30,211 nucleotides of DNA from Avidesulfovibrio sp964369685 (GCA_964369685.1 CAYJFB010000027.1:1-30211), one strand, 5' to 3'; positions 7,119-15,595 are shown, counted from the first letter of the stretch. A program made the numbers and translations. The notes: generated from the letters alone by a model not told the origin.

Positions 7119-8624
7119 TTAAGCAGCCTTTTTTTCCAGACGGCGTTTGCGTCTCCAGTTTTGGATAGCCGGCAAGAACGGCATGATCGCAGCAAGTGTC
7201 AAGAAAATGATCGGTACAGGTGTTGTAATCAAGGGCATCAAACTGCCGCCCGTACTTGTCAAACCGGCACGAAGTTCAGATTCTGCCACAGGCCCCAAAA
7301 TGACACCCAAAACCAAGGGACCAAGCGGATAACCCGATTTGACCATACAGAAACCAAGCACACCAAAACCGATAACAGACCATACTTCAGACATGCGGTT
7401 GTCAATCAAGAAACTGCCAAGCACACACATGATCAGAATAGGCGGCAAAATGATCGATTTGGGAATCAAAAGGAACTTTGAGAATAAACGAGCCGACATC
7501 AACAGCATGAAAAACATGAGGAAGTTTGAAATAATGAACACAAACGAGAAGCTGTAGACAATGTCTGCATTTTGGCTAAAGAGCAACGGCCCCGGTTGAA
7601 TTTGGTGAATCATGAGCGCAGAAAGGAACAACGCGGCAACAGGGTCACCGGGAATCCCAAGTGTCAACAACGGAATCATAGCACCGCCTGAAGTGGCGTT
7701 GTTGGCGGTTTCTGAAGCGACAACACCGTCACGGGTGCCTTTACCAAATTCTTCAGGCGTATCAGAGGCGTTTTTGGCTTGGTTATAAGCCATGATGGAT
7801 GCGGTTGTGGAGCCGACGCCGGGAACAATACCCAAGGCTGTACCGATAAGGGAAGCACGGAAAAAGTTACCGATACTTTCTTTAAAATCAGACCACGGTG
7901 GAATGACGCGGTCATTGAGATTTTCAAATTTGGGCACGGGAAGAAGACTGTTCGGGACTTCATTAAAGACCTGTGCCACAGCAAAGAGGCCGATCAACAC
8001 AGGTGTTTGTGAAAAGCCTGAAATCAACGTGTCTGTACCGAACGTAAAACGCAAGGCGGCGTCAATGGGCGCGATACCGACCATGGCAATAAGCATACCG
8101 AAAAGACCGGACATCAAACCTTTTGTCAGTGTGGATTCCGACGCGTCGGCAATCATGATCAAAGCACAAAAAACGATAGCAAAAATATCAAAACTATTGA
8201 GCTTCAAAGCCACATCAGCAATGGCAGGAGCCAAGAACAACAGACAGAGATAACTGAACATGCCGCCAAGCACAGAGGAAAATGTTGCCAAACCGATGGC
8301 GCGTCCCGCGAGGCCTTTTTTTGCCATGGGGAAACCGTCAAAGGTTGTGGCGACGTTGGCAGGCGTTCCCGGAATCCCCAACAAGATGGCCGAAAGCAAA
8401 CCACCCGTCAGCGCACCGACAAACACAGAGATCAATAAACACAAACTGGTAATGGTTTCAAAATTATAGGTGATCGGCACAATCAAAGCGATGGCCATAA
8501 TGGAATTGAGTCCGGGAATAACACCGACAATGATCCCAAACCATGTCCCCGCGATCATGATGAGCAATTTATCAAATTCAAGAATGTGGCCGAGCCCGGC
8601 CGACATAGCTGCAAACATATCCAT
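7119..8624 (-). CDS. tctA: TctA large membrane subunit of a tripartite tricarboxylate transporter
   Basis: The protein has 501 residues, normal for TctA. It begins MDMFAAMSAGLGHILEFDKLL and contains the family blocks GVIPGLNSIMAIALIVPITY, GGLLSAILLGIPGTPAN and GIVPGVGSTTASIMAY. The last two are the repeated G-x-PG motifs of the two transport halves. About 10-12 transmembrane segments are visible. The start at 8624 is chosen because GAGGA lies just upstream; the frame stays open to 8696 but without a comparable site. TctA forms the ion-coupled channel that takes ligand from TctC-type receptors. It follows tctB by 239 bp on the same strand. This is the only TctA in the window, so it may serve all three TctC proteins. 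Confidence 0.95.
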   Translation of the reverse strand: MDMFAAMSAGLGHILEFDKLLIMIAGTWFGIIVGVIPGLNSIMAIALIVPITYNFETITSLCLLISVFVGALTGGLLSAILLGIPGTPANVATTFDGFPMAKKGLAGRAIGLATFSSVLGGMFSYLCLLFLAPAIADVALKLNSFDIFAIVFCALIMIADASESTLTKGLMSGLFGMLIAMVGIAPIDAALRFTFGTDTLISGFSQTPVLIGLFAVAQVFNEVPNSLLPVPKFENLNDRVIPPWSDFKESIGNFFRASLIGTALGIVPGVGSTTASIMAYNQAKNASDTPEEFGKGTRDGVVASETANNATSGGAMIPLLTLGIPGDPVAALFLSALMIHQIQPGPLLFSQNADIVYSFSFVFIISNFLMFFMLLMSARLFSKFLLIPKSIILPPILIMCVLGSFLIDNRMSEVWSVIGFGVLGFCMVKSGYPLGPLVLGVILGPVAESELRAGLTSTGGSLMPLITTPVPIIFLTLAAIMPFLPAIQNWRRKRRLEKKAA

Positions 8625-8863
8625 AGAAAAGTCCTCACTATTTTCTATAACACGCAATAACTTCAAGGGCATGTTGGGAACATTTTCTGTCAACACAGAT
8701 ATTATTTTTCTATCTGCTTGATAAAGGCATCGTCACAGATGCAAAACGATATCGAAAAAAGTCTTTTACATTAAACGCATTCGACAAATTCATTTGATAT
8801 GTCAGTCACGTATTCTGTTATTTTTTTGATATACTTTGAGAAAATCCCAACACAATACACCGT

Positions 8864-9376
8864 CTACATTGTGGGCAAAATGAGTCCCATTGTAGAAGAC
8901 AAAAGGTACAACAACCCAAGAATGGTCGTGATTGTACAAATGCCAATGACAATGTGTCCTTTGCTCCATCCGCTCAGATAGCCAGAAAGCAGCGTTCCAA
9001 AAACAAAGGTGACCACAAAGTAATTCACGAGTGAAAATGTAAGAATGGTTACATAAGCAACCAACGCCAAGAAGGTGACACCGATACGAATCCGTGCTTG
9101 GTGACGAAATTCTTGTTGGGAGCGCGGTTGATTGCGTTCTCGAGATTCTTGAATCAATTTATATTCGTCGGTATCCGGCACATGGTGTTTTCTCAATGCC
9201 TGAATAATTTCGATAACAGTGAGTACAGCCATAATCAAAAGAACCGCTTTGGGCATCATGGCGGAGCCCATAGGTTCAAATCGTGGGGCAGGAATTTTCA
9301 TTGCTTCATTAAATAAAATACCCAATCCCGCAAGGATACCTACACCTAAGAAGATATCGCTTTTTCTGCTAATCAT
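8864..9376 (-). CDS. tctB: TctB small membrane subunit of a tripartite tricarboxylate transporter
   Basis: This 170-residue protein has four predicted membrane segments (FLGVGILAGLGILF, AVLLIMAVLTVIEII, GVTFLALVAYVTILTF and a C-terminal hydrophobic block) split by a charged loop, the usual TctB plan. The ATG at 9376 has AGGGAGG nine bases upstream; a TTG at 9424 in the same frame has no good site. It is the first gene of the tctBA pair and is divergent from the SDR gene. TctB is required for transport together with TctA, although its exact function is less well defined. Confidence 0.9.
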   Translation of the reverse strand: MISRKSDIFLGVGILAGLGILFNEAMKIPAPRFEPMGSAMMPKAVLLIMAVLTVIEIIQALRKHHVPDTDEYKLIQESRERNQPRSQQEFRHQARIRIGVTFLALVAYVTILTFSLVNYFVVTFVFGTLLSGYLSGWSKGHIVIGICTITTILGLLYLLSSTMGLILPTM

Positions 9377-9507
9377 GCTCGCCAGCCTCCCTACAATTCG
9401 TTGAAAAGTGAATCGTAAACTCAAAATATTCCAGAGCCATATCTAAAAAATATCGGTATGTCGCAAATACATAAATGTGCCGATATCTAAGATCAAGAGC
9501 GGTAACT

Positions 9508-9519
9508 ATGTAGCTACAT
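9508..9519. promoter_or_regulatory. Candidate operator facing tctB
   Basis: ATGTAGCTACAT is a perfect 12-bp palindrome. It shares the TGTA-NN-TACA core with the sites at 2523-2532, 4757-4766 and, with one mismatch, 9769-9778. It lies about 130 bases upstream of the tctB start. Confidence 0.45.
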
Positions 9520-9758
9520 GCGATTTTTTATAACGTTGCATATTTTACACAATCCGTCAAGAGGTTTTGTAACTTTGTATGGCAGTGTCTTCTTTCACAA
9601 GTGAAGGCGATTTCCTGATTCTTTTCAATATGTACGAATATAAAAGGTCGATAGAGGTCAAACAACATAAAAGATTTAAATGATACAAAGACGATCCGAT
9701 TATGTATCTATCTGTAATATAAAAAATGACAGGAGACCTTAAAATGTGTTTTTTGGGC

Positions 9759-9787
9759 TTGACATAAATGTAGTAACATTTAATACT
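9759..9787 (+). promoter_or_regulatory. Sigma-70 type promoter of the SDR-ALDH pair
   Basis: TTGACA (9759-9764) is followed after exactly 17 bases by AATACT (9782-9787). The -35 is perfect and the -10 is a good match. The transcript would have a leader of about 120 bases before the SDR ATG. Confidence 0.6.
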
Positions 9788-9790
9788 ACA
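9769..9790 (+). promoter_or_regulatory. Operator-like inverted repeat overlapping the SDR promoter
   Basis: TGTAGTA (9769-9775) and TACTACA (9784-9790) form an inverted repeat with an 8-base gap. It covers the spacer and the -10 hexamer, a position expected for a repressor. Its left half, TGTAGTAACATT, matches the tctC3 site. Confidence 0.5.
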
Positions 9791-9911
9791 AACAAAGTAG
9801 ACGCATTAATCTCGTCTTTTATGGTCAGGAAGGTTGAAAAGGTATTGTATATTTTTTAAGATGTGTATCTTTTCAAGTCATAGAAACAGTACATAACGTA
9901 AGGAGAACTTC

Positions 9912-10700
9912 ATGGCTTCATCAGTAGAAATTAACTTGGAAGGCAAAGTTGCCATTGTTACCGGCGGACGCCGTCAACTCGGACGCGCTCAAGCGATTCG
10001 CTTGGCCGAATGCGGTGCTGACGTGGCACTGGCCGATATCGCCGATGATGACGACATGAAGTTTACGGTTGCCGAGATTGAAAAGCTTGGTCGCAAAGCG
10101 TTACCTATTGTTTGCGATGTTTCCCAGCGCGATCAAATCATCGCCATGACAGAACAAACCATTTCTACCCTTGGCGGTATTGATATTCTTGTCAACAATG
10201 CAGGGATCAGCAGCCGTCAAACACTCATGAATGTGGAAGACGATGAATGGGATGCCGTCATGTCTATCAATCTCAAAGGCACAGTGATGTGCGCTCAATA
10301 CGCCGCCAAGCAAATGATCAAACAAGGCCGCGGTGGCAGCATCGTCAACTTGTCTTCGTCTACAGGTTTGAACACCAACGTGAGCCGCGGTTGTTATGGT
10401 GTGTCCAAAGCCGGCGTCATCATGGTCACTCAACTCTTGGCCAAAGAACTTGGTGAATACAACATCAACGTCAACGCTCTGGCTCCCGGATTCACAAGTT
10501 GCGCCAAGATTGGCGGTCGTGACGGCGTGATTTTCCGTCGCGGTGAAACAGAAACAGCAGGCGTTTTCAGCAAATTATACATCAAACGTGAAGGCGAACC
10601 TGTGGATTACGCCAACAGCGTTGTGTTCTTGGCTTCCGACTTGGGTGCATACATCACGGGTATGACCATTGCCATTGACGGTGGATTTACGATTCGCTAA
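9912..10700 (+). CDS. Short-chain dehydrogenase/reductase (SDR), classical type
   Basis: This 262-residue NAD(P)-dependent oxidoreductase shows the glycine-rich cofactor loop TGGRRQLG (about 18-25), NNAG in the central strand, active-site S149 in LSSSTG, and Y162/K166 in YGVSK. It ends with the usual YITGMTIAIDGGF block. The ATG has AAGGAG upstream. Classical SDRs oxidise secondary alcohols or reduce ketones, often on sugars, polyols or hydroxy acids. It leads a two-gene unit with the aldehyde dehydrogenase, from a promoter that carries an operator-like repeat. It probably acts on the compound imported by the divergent tctBA system. The substrate cannot be told from the motifs. Confidence 0.92.
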   Translation: MASSVEINLEGKVAIVTGGRRQLGRAQAIRLAECGADVALADIADDDDMKFTVAEIEKLGRKALPIVCDVSQRDQIIAMTEQTISTLGGIDILVNNAGISSRQTLMNVEDDEWDAVMSINLKGTVMCAQYAAKQMIKQGRGGSIVNLSSSTGLNTNVSRGCYGVSKAGVIMVTQLLAKELGEYNINVNALAPGFTSCAKIGGRDGVIFRRGETETAGVFSKLYIKREGEPVDYANSVVFLASDLGAYITGMTIAIDGGFTIR

Positions 10701-10722
10701 GGCTTTACAATTCGTTCAGAAT

Positions 10723-10770
10723 GAATATGTAGTCTATCGGGTGGAGAAAGGTCTCTACCCAACAATATTC
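10723..10770 (+). other. Intercistronic hairpin between the SDR and ALDH genes
   Basis: GGGTGGAGA (10739-10747) pairs with TCTCTACCC (10752-10760) around AAGG, with one G-T pair. Outer arms GAATAT and ATATTC can extend it. No T run follows, so it may be a processing or stability element rather than a terminator. Confidence 0.45.
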
Positions 10771-10821
10771 TAAGTACTTTTATTTCAAACGCTTTTTTAA
10801 AAGCTTGATGGAGACGCACAG

Positions 10822-12276
10822 ATGCAACTCAAAAACAGCAAATTGTTTCGCGAAGCCTGCCTGCTGAATGGTAAATGGATTGAAGCCGGCGCAGACGGAA
10901 TAGAAGTATATAATCCCGCTACAGGTGAAGTGATCGGTAAAGTGCCGCGTTTGGGTTCTGCCGAAACGGAACAAGTGATTGCCGATGCCGTGAAGGCGTG
11001 GGAAGGCTGGCGCAACACGCCTGCGAAAGAACGTGGTGCTTTGATTCGTCGTTGGAAAGATTTGATTCTTGCAAACGTTGATGATTTGGCAACCATTTTG
11101 ACGCTGGAGCAAGGCAAACCGCTGGCTGAAGCACGCGGTGAAGTCATGGGGGGCGCAAGCTTTTTGGATTGGTCTGCGGAAGAGTGTCGTCGCACCTATG
11201 GTGAAACGGTGCCTTCACCGTTCGGCCCCAAAGCATTGCCGATGACTGTGAAAGAATCTGCGGGCGTCGCTATGGCGATCACACCTTGGAACTTCCCTTT
11301 TTCTTTGGTTTGCCGCAAGGCCGGTCCTTCTCTCGGCGCGGGTTGTCCGATGATTGTGAAGCCTGCCACAGCAACGCCGTATGTGGCCATTGCCATTGCC
11401 GTGCTTGCTGAAGAAGCCGGCATTCCTGCAGGTGTTTTCAACGTGATCACCGGGAACTCCGCACAAATCGGCGACGCTGTGATGAAGAGTTCCGACGTGC
11501 GTGTATTCAGCTTCACAGGCTCTACGGCTGTGGGCAAAAAGCTGATGGCTCAATGCGCCGGCACCGTGAAAAAAATCGCCATGGAATTGGGCGGCAACGC
11601 ACCGTTTGTCGTGTTTGACGATGCCAATCTTGAATTGGCGATTGCTCAAGCTCATGCAGGCAAACTGCGTAATGCCGGTCAAATCTGCGTTGCACCCAAC
11701 CGTTTCTTGGTACAAGAGTCGGTTCATGATGCGTTTGTGAAAGGCGTTGTGGAGCTTGGCAAGACTGTAAAGCTTGGTAACGGTATGGATGAAGGCGTGA
11801 CCATGGGTCCGCTTGTGGATCGTCCTTCTGTTGAGAACATGGTTGAGTTGGTGAAAGACGCGGTCAGCAAAGGCGCGAAAGTGTTGGTTGGCGGTGCTGA
11901 ACAGCCTGCGGGCTCTCACTTCTTCCAATACACGATTCTTGATGGCGTGACGCCTGACATGCGCGTGTATCGTGAAGAAATTTTTGGCCCCATCATGTCC
12001 ATCACTACCTTCAAAACCGAAGAAGAAGCCATTGCCATGGCAAACGATACGGAATACGGCTTGGCAGCCTATCTCTATAGCCAAGACATCGGCCGTTGCT
12101 GGCGTGTGGCTTCGGGTATTGAAAGTGGTATCGTCGGCGTGAACGAAGTCGGTGCAGGCATCGGCGAAGCACCTTTTGGCGGTATGAAAGAAAGCGGTTC
12201 GGGTCGTGAAGGCGGCACCGAAGGTTTTGCAGAATACCAAGAAACCAAATACGTTCTTCTTGGAAACCTTCAATAA
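10822..12276 (+). CDS. NAD(P)-dependent aldehyde dehydrogenase, succinate-semialdehyde dehydrogenase type
   Basis: The protein has 484 residues, the length of GabD-type enzymes. Catalytic residues are all present: N157 in PWNFP, general base E255 in MELGGN, and nucleophile C289 in GQICVAPNR. The cofactor-site blocks FTGSTAVGK and EEIFGP are there too, and the C-terminus has PFGGMKESGSGREGG. It oxidises an aldehyde to the carboxylic acid in the cytoplasm. Succinate semialdehyde is only one possibility, because related enzymes use glycolaldehyde, sulfoacetaldehyde or other small aldehydes. A GGAG lies nine bases before the ATG. It follows the SDR gene by about 120 bp and would remove the aldehyde made by the SDR or GMC enzyme. 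Confidence 0.93.
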   Translation: MQLKNSKLFREACLLNGKWIEAGADGIEVYNPATGEVIGKVPRLGSAETEQVIADAVKAWEGWRNTPAKERGALIRRWKDLILANVDDLATILTLEQGKPLAEARGEVMGGASFLDWSAEECRRTYGETVPSPFGPKALPMTVKESAGVAMAITPWNFPFSLVCRKAGPSLGAGCPMIVKPATATPYVAIAIAVLAEEAGIPAGVFNVITGNSAQIGDAVMKSSDVRVFSFTGSTAVGKKLMAQCAGTVKKIAMELGGNAPFVVFDDANLELAIAQAHAGKLRNAGQICVAPNRFLVQESVHDAFVKGVVELGKTVKLGNGMDEGVTMGPLVDRPSVENMVELVKDAVSKGAKVLVGGAEQPAGSHFFQYTILDGVTPDMRVYREEIFGPIMSITTFKTEEEAIAMANDTEYGLAAYLYSQDIGRCWRVASGIESGIVGVNEVGAGIGEAPFGGMKESGSGREGGTEGFAEYQETKYVLLGNLQ

Positions 12277-12277
12277 G

Positions 12278-12308
12278 TTTTTTTCGGGGGAGCTCAGCTC
12301 CCCCGAAC
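12278..12308. terminator. Hairpin between the convergent ALDH and FadL-type genes
   Basis: CGGGGGAGCT (12285-12294) and AGCTCCCCCG (12296-12305) form a 10-bp stem after a run of seven T. It resembles the second palindrome of the intergenic repeat. It probably ends transcription from both sides, although the T run precedes the stem. Confidence 0.65.
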
Positions 12309-12326
12309 CTGTCAGTTCAACACGAT

Positions 12327-13553
12327 TTAAAAGGCATAGCTGGCGGACAAAGCCAGCGTATGCATTTTTCCGTTATCACTAAATCCCTGTACAACACCTG
12401 CGGTGTGTGAGCTGTCAAAATCGACGCCGTTAAATATGGCGTAGGTATAGCCGAGATCAATCGTCCAGTCATTCAACAAGACGCCTGCACCAAGGCTAAA
12501 ATCATGTGAAGACCCTGCAGGAACCATATAATCAACCGTAGAAGCTTCCATGGGGTTGCTTTCATAGCCATATGCTGCACGCAGGACGAAAAGGTCTGTC
12601 GGTTGATACTCCACACTCAAAACGGCGCCCCATGTGTCGTGCCAGTCTCTGCTACTGTGCACAACGGAAGAGGATGGCGCTTCAAGATAGATATTAAAAC
12701 TGCGGTAGGCACTCCAGACCGTATATGATGCACTCAATTCAAAACTCAAACGATCTGTAGGGCTATACGCAACGCCAAACGACAACACATCAGGGAGATG
12801 TAAGTTACCGTGGGCATCACTGTTTTGTAGAGGCGTGCCTGCAAATTCAAGATCCCACTTGTTGTCGCCTTTAATTTTTTGCACAGTGCGACTACGATAG
12901 CTCAACCCCATCGCCCATTGTTCATTAAAGGTATAATGAAGCGCCGCATTAAAAACAGGCGCAACGCCCATACCTTCAAGGTGTTGAGCATTATACACTC
13001 CCGGTGCGATTTGCGCGTCTGCTTTCAAATCAATCGTTGTGCCCATCAGTTCAAACCCCACGGCAAGGGACAGATTGTCTGTTGCTTTCCATGCCAAAAC
13101 GGGATTTAAAGAAAATGTTTCTAAGGTGACGGAGGTCACTGATTGGCGTCCTGCCCATGAGCCGGGATATGTCACACCGAGTCCAAACCGAGAAAACAGA
13201 CCGATCCCAAACCAAAAATCATCATTTAATTGGTGTGTTCCGTAGGCATGTGGTGTGACAAAGGTTTGAGGACGTGAGGAAGTTTTCACTGTTGAGCCGG
13301 TATCTTGCGTATAGACATCACCGCTTGGCGTCAATGTTGCCGCACCGAATAAAAGGTGCGTGCCTGCCAATTGGGTGATGCCTGCAGGATTATAGGCGAC
13401 TGCAGAAGGATCATCGGCACGTCCGACAAGGCCGCCGCCAAGGCCTATGCCGCGAGCACTCCAAGGTGTTATGGCAAACCCTGTTGCAAAGACGGGACTG
13501 AACCAGAAAAAAATAAATACACAACTCAAAAAGAAAGAAAACAATCCTCGCAT
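12327..13553 (-). CDS. FadL/OmpP1/TodX-family outer-membrane channel
   Basis: This 408-residue outer-membrane protein has a Sec signal peptide (to about VFA, residue 23). The mature N-terminus TGFAITPWSARGIGLGGG is followed by the family motif NPAG at 55-58, in the plug region. Alternating beta strands follow and the last residue is phenylalanine (ASYAF), as needed for barrel insertion. FadL-type channels move hydrophobic compounds, such as long-chain fatty acids or aromatics, across the outer membrane. AAGGAG lies upstream of the ATG. It is convergent with the aldehyde dehydrogenase gene. Its place at the edge of the uptake island may mean that it admits the same substrate, but that is only inferred from position. 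Confidence 0.9.
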   Translation of the reverse strand: MRGLFSFFLSCVFIFFWFSPVFATGFAITPWSARGIGLGGGLVGRADDPSAVAYNPAGITQLAGTHLLFGAATLTPSGDVYTQDTGSTVKTSSRPQTFVTPHAYGTHQLNDDFWFGIGLFSRFGLGVTYPGSWAGRQSVTSVTLETFSLNPVLAWKATDNLSLAVGFELMGTTIDLKADAQIAPGVYNAQHLEGMGVAPVFNAALHYTFNEQWAMGLSYRSRTVQKIKGDNKWDLEFAGTPLQNSDAHGNLHLPDVLSFGVAYSPTDRLSFELSASYTVWSAYRSFNIYLEAPSSSVVHSSRDWHDTWGAVLSVEYQPTDLFVLRAAYGYESNPMEASTVDYMVPAGSSHDFSLGAGVLLNDWTIDLGYTYAIFNGVDFDSSHTAGVVQGFSDNGKMHTLALSASYAF

Positions 13554-13804
13554 ATGCTACAGCTCCTTAAAAAATAAATATGAACACTCTTTTTAAAATA
13601 ATACATAAAAGTAAAATAATCCAGTTTATTTCATCTAAAAAATAAAATAAATGATTTTTTTAGATTTGACCGTTAACTAACAATTTTTTCACGTTTTAGC
13701 GAGGAAGACGGACGAACTGTAAGGATGTGTTCAACATGCATGAGCAAAAAAATTCGTGAAGGTTGACACAGAAAAAACCGAAAAAACGTTTATGTGAACA
13801 CGTT

Positions 13805-14503
13805 CTAATCATCGCGCATGGCGTGGCGGAGTGCTGTCAGAACGGTGTTGAGTAGAAAGGCGATCCCAAGAAGCACCAAACCCAAAGCAATGCTGCGTGC
13901 GTAGTCACCTTTTCCTGTTTCGAGACTGATTGCCGTTGTTATTGTACGTGTGACCCATTTGATGTTTCCGCCAACCAACATGGCAATACCCACTTCCGAA
14001 ACAACCCGTCCAAAAGCCATGACTGCCGCCGCCATCACTTGGAAGCGAACTTCAATAAGAATTGAAAACGCCATACGCCATGAGTCCGCACCGAGTGTAA
14101 GCAGTGTGGCTGCGAGGTGCCGATCCGCCTGCTCCACGGCCAACGAAATATGGGCAATAACAATCGGCAATCCCAACAACGCCAAACCAATAGCCATACC
14201 GGGAACCGTAAAAAGCAAATTCAAATCACCAAGCGGCCCCTTTCTCGCCAACAGTAAATAAACAAGCAAGCCCAGAACAACCGTCGGAAACGATAAAAAC
14301 GTATTCACCAAAAGTTTAACAACATTTCTTCCGAAAAAACGAAAATATCCCAAAAAAAAGCCCAACGGGACGCCAAGAACAAGGCATCCCGTCATCGCAA
14401 GTCCGGAGGTAACAAGTGTGGCATTGACCGCCGCAAAGGTTTCCGGATCGCCTGCCTGTAGCAATGCAAGCGCATCGGTAAAGCCTTGTGTGATTAAACT
14501 CAT
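13805..14503 (-). CDS. TupB-like tungstate/molybdate-type ABC transporter permease
   Basis: The 232-residue membrane protein is of the binding-protein-dependent permease type. Five or so hydrophobic segments are visible and the cytoplasmic EAA-like loop reads LLTLGADSWRMAFSILIEVR, followed by GFGR-type GRVVSEVG. The overall pattern, including SFPTVVLGLLVYLLLARKGPLG, is that of TupB, the tungstate permease. Tungsten is used by formate dehydrogenases and aldehyde oxidoreductases of sulfate reducers. It starts eight bases after the preceding small gene, so the two are co-transcribed. The expected TupA binding protein and TupC ATPase are not in the window. It could be an orphan permease, or the partners may be elsewhere. 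Confidence 0.8.
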   Translation of the reverse strand: MSLITQGFTDALALLQAGDPETFAAVNATLVTSGLAMTGCLVLGVPLGFFLGYFRFFGRNVVKLLVNTFLSFPTVVLGLLVYLLLARKGPLGDLNLLFTVPGMAIGLALLGLPIVIAHISLAVEQADRHLAATLLTLGADSWRMAFSILIEVRFQVMAAAVMAFGRVVSEVGIAMLVGGNIKWVTRTITTAISLETGKGDYARSIALGLVLLGIAFLLNTVLTALRHAMRDD

Positions 14504-14511
14504 ATCTTTTC

Positions 14512-14973
14512 TTAAAAAAGATAGCCGTAACGCACAGCAAGTCCGTCTGTGCGTTCAATGATTGTTGTTGCAACACGTTCAAGGTCTTGTGCTGTCAAAA
14601 CACCCACATCCTGCATTAAAAAATGCCGAAGCGTAGCCTCTGACTGTGAAAACAACCAAACAACCGAATAAGCCGAACCGACATCGGGGCGTGACGGAAA
14701 TTCAGGCACAGAGGTGATAACAATTCGCAATTTAGACACATCTTTGTTACTGAGTGCAAACAGATTGCTGGCATTAAGCAATTCTTTTATGCGTGTGGAT
14801 AATTTTGACCCCAATGTATCATTGCCTTCAAATTCAACAGCCACCGCTGTATTTCTCAGTTCTTCTTGTTGGGGTGTGTTTGGCAATGCAGAAACAGCCT
14901 CTGCCGCAAAAGCCCTCGGCGCGATACAAAACAAAGCCACCATAACTAAAAGAACAAACAGACTTCGAAACAT
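14512..14973 (-). CDS. Secreted protein of unknown function, 153 aa
   Basis: A clear Sec signal peptide (MFRSLFVLLVMVALF, ending RAFA about residue 23) precedes a mature domain of about 130 residues with no family that I recognise. Mixed alpha/beta content is likely, with conserved-looking stretches LSTRIKELLNASNLFALS and AYSVVWLF. There are no cysteines in the mature part. The ATG at 14973 is chosen because AGGAG lies 7-8 bases upstream; an in-frame ATG at 15015 has no site and would spoil the signal peptide. It ends eight bases before the TupB-like gene, suggesting a shared transcript and perhaps a periplasmic accessory role. Function is unknown. Confidence 0.75.
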   Translation of the reverse strand: MFRSLFVLLVMVALFCIAPRAFAAEAVSALPNTPQQEELRNTAVAVEFEGNDTLGSKLSTRIKELLNASNLFALSNKDVSKLRIVITSVPEFPSRPDVGSAYSVVWLFSQSEATLRHFLMQDVGVLTAQDLERVATTIIERTDGLAVRYGYLF

Positions 14974-15180
14974 GCAAACACTCCTAAATAATTTTTCATA
15001 ATCTATCTTTTTCACATCAAACCTTCAAGTGATAAAACAAAAAACATTTGTATCCACAATGGTCAGACACACATACATACCTCATAGCCGTTTTATAACC
15101 GCATGCGACACTTTTCATTCATCACATTTGCTGATGGCAATAACGGAAACAGCGATCATCCCTGCACGTATATTAAGGGA

Positions 15181-15525
15181 CTATACTTCTTTTTTCATAG
15201 CCTCCAAGAGGGCTGACGATGTTATATTTTGAGTGGTATTTGTGTCTGCGCAGCATTCTTCCATAAGAAAAGCAATAATTGTATTGAGGGTGTCGTACTG
15301 TGCCGTACAGTACAAGATGCGCCCTTCTCTGCGTTGTCGGACAAGATCCACAGACATCAATGAAGCGATATGATGACTCAACGTTGAGTTCGGCACATCC
15401 AATTCTTTTTGTAACATACCAACCGGCATACCTTTTTTTCCTGCTCTCACCAACCGCTTATAAATACGCAACCGTGTTGTGTGCCCCAATTCTTTCAGTG
15501 CCACAGCAACTGTACTGATCTCCAT
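15181..15525 (-). CDS. ArsR/SmtB-family metalloregulatory repressor
   Basis: This 114-residue winged-helix protein has its recognition helix at about 42-56 (VPNSTLSHHIASL), followed by the wing VRQRREGRILYC. It lacks the ELCVCDL sensor found in the classic ArsR helix. Candidate thiol ligands are C73 in the wing and the adjacent pair C91-C92 in MEECCAD near the C-terminus, a layout shared by a proteobacterial ArsR subgroup near arsenic or metal genes. AAGGA precedes the ATG. It is divergent from the cysteine-rich permease gene, and an inverted repeat in the shared region overlaps that gene's promoter. It probably represses the permease until a thiophilic metal or metalloid binds. The metal is unknown. 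Confidence 0.9.
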   Translation of the reverse strand: MEISTVAVALKELGHTTRLRIYKRLVRAGKKGMPVGMLQKELDVPNSTLSHHIASLMSVDLVRQRREGRILYCTAQYDTLNTIIAFLMEECCADTNTTQNITSSALLEAMKKEV

Positions 15526-15595
15526 ACCACATTCCTTTTTTATGATGCCTCTGAACCTCGAAGCTTTTTTTGAAAGATATGAAAATATAAAGATC

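Larger units (their letters stand above)
9377..9911. promoter_or_regulatory. Divergent regulatory region between tctB and the SDR gene
   Basis: This 535-bp gap has no gene. It holds two TGTA-NN-TACA-like sites (9509-9518 and 9769-9778) and a strong rightward promoter. Leftward, TTGACG (complement of 9555-9560) and TATAAA (complement of 9527-9532) lie near the first site but with 22-base spacing, so that promoter is doubtful. The middle part (about 9600-9740) shows nothing clear. Confidence 0.5.

Noticed and set aside
11215..12273. A 352-codon open frame on the minus strand opposite the aldehyde dehydrogenase gene
   Set aside because: It is a by-product of codon bias in the real gene. It has no ribosome binding site and its His/Phe-rich translation matches no family.
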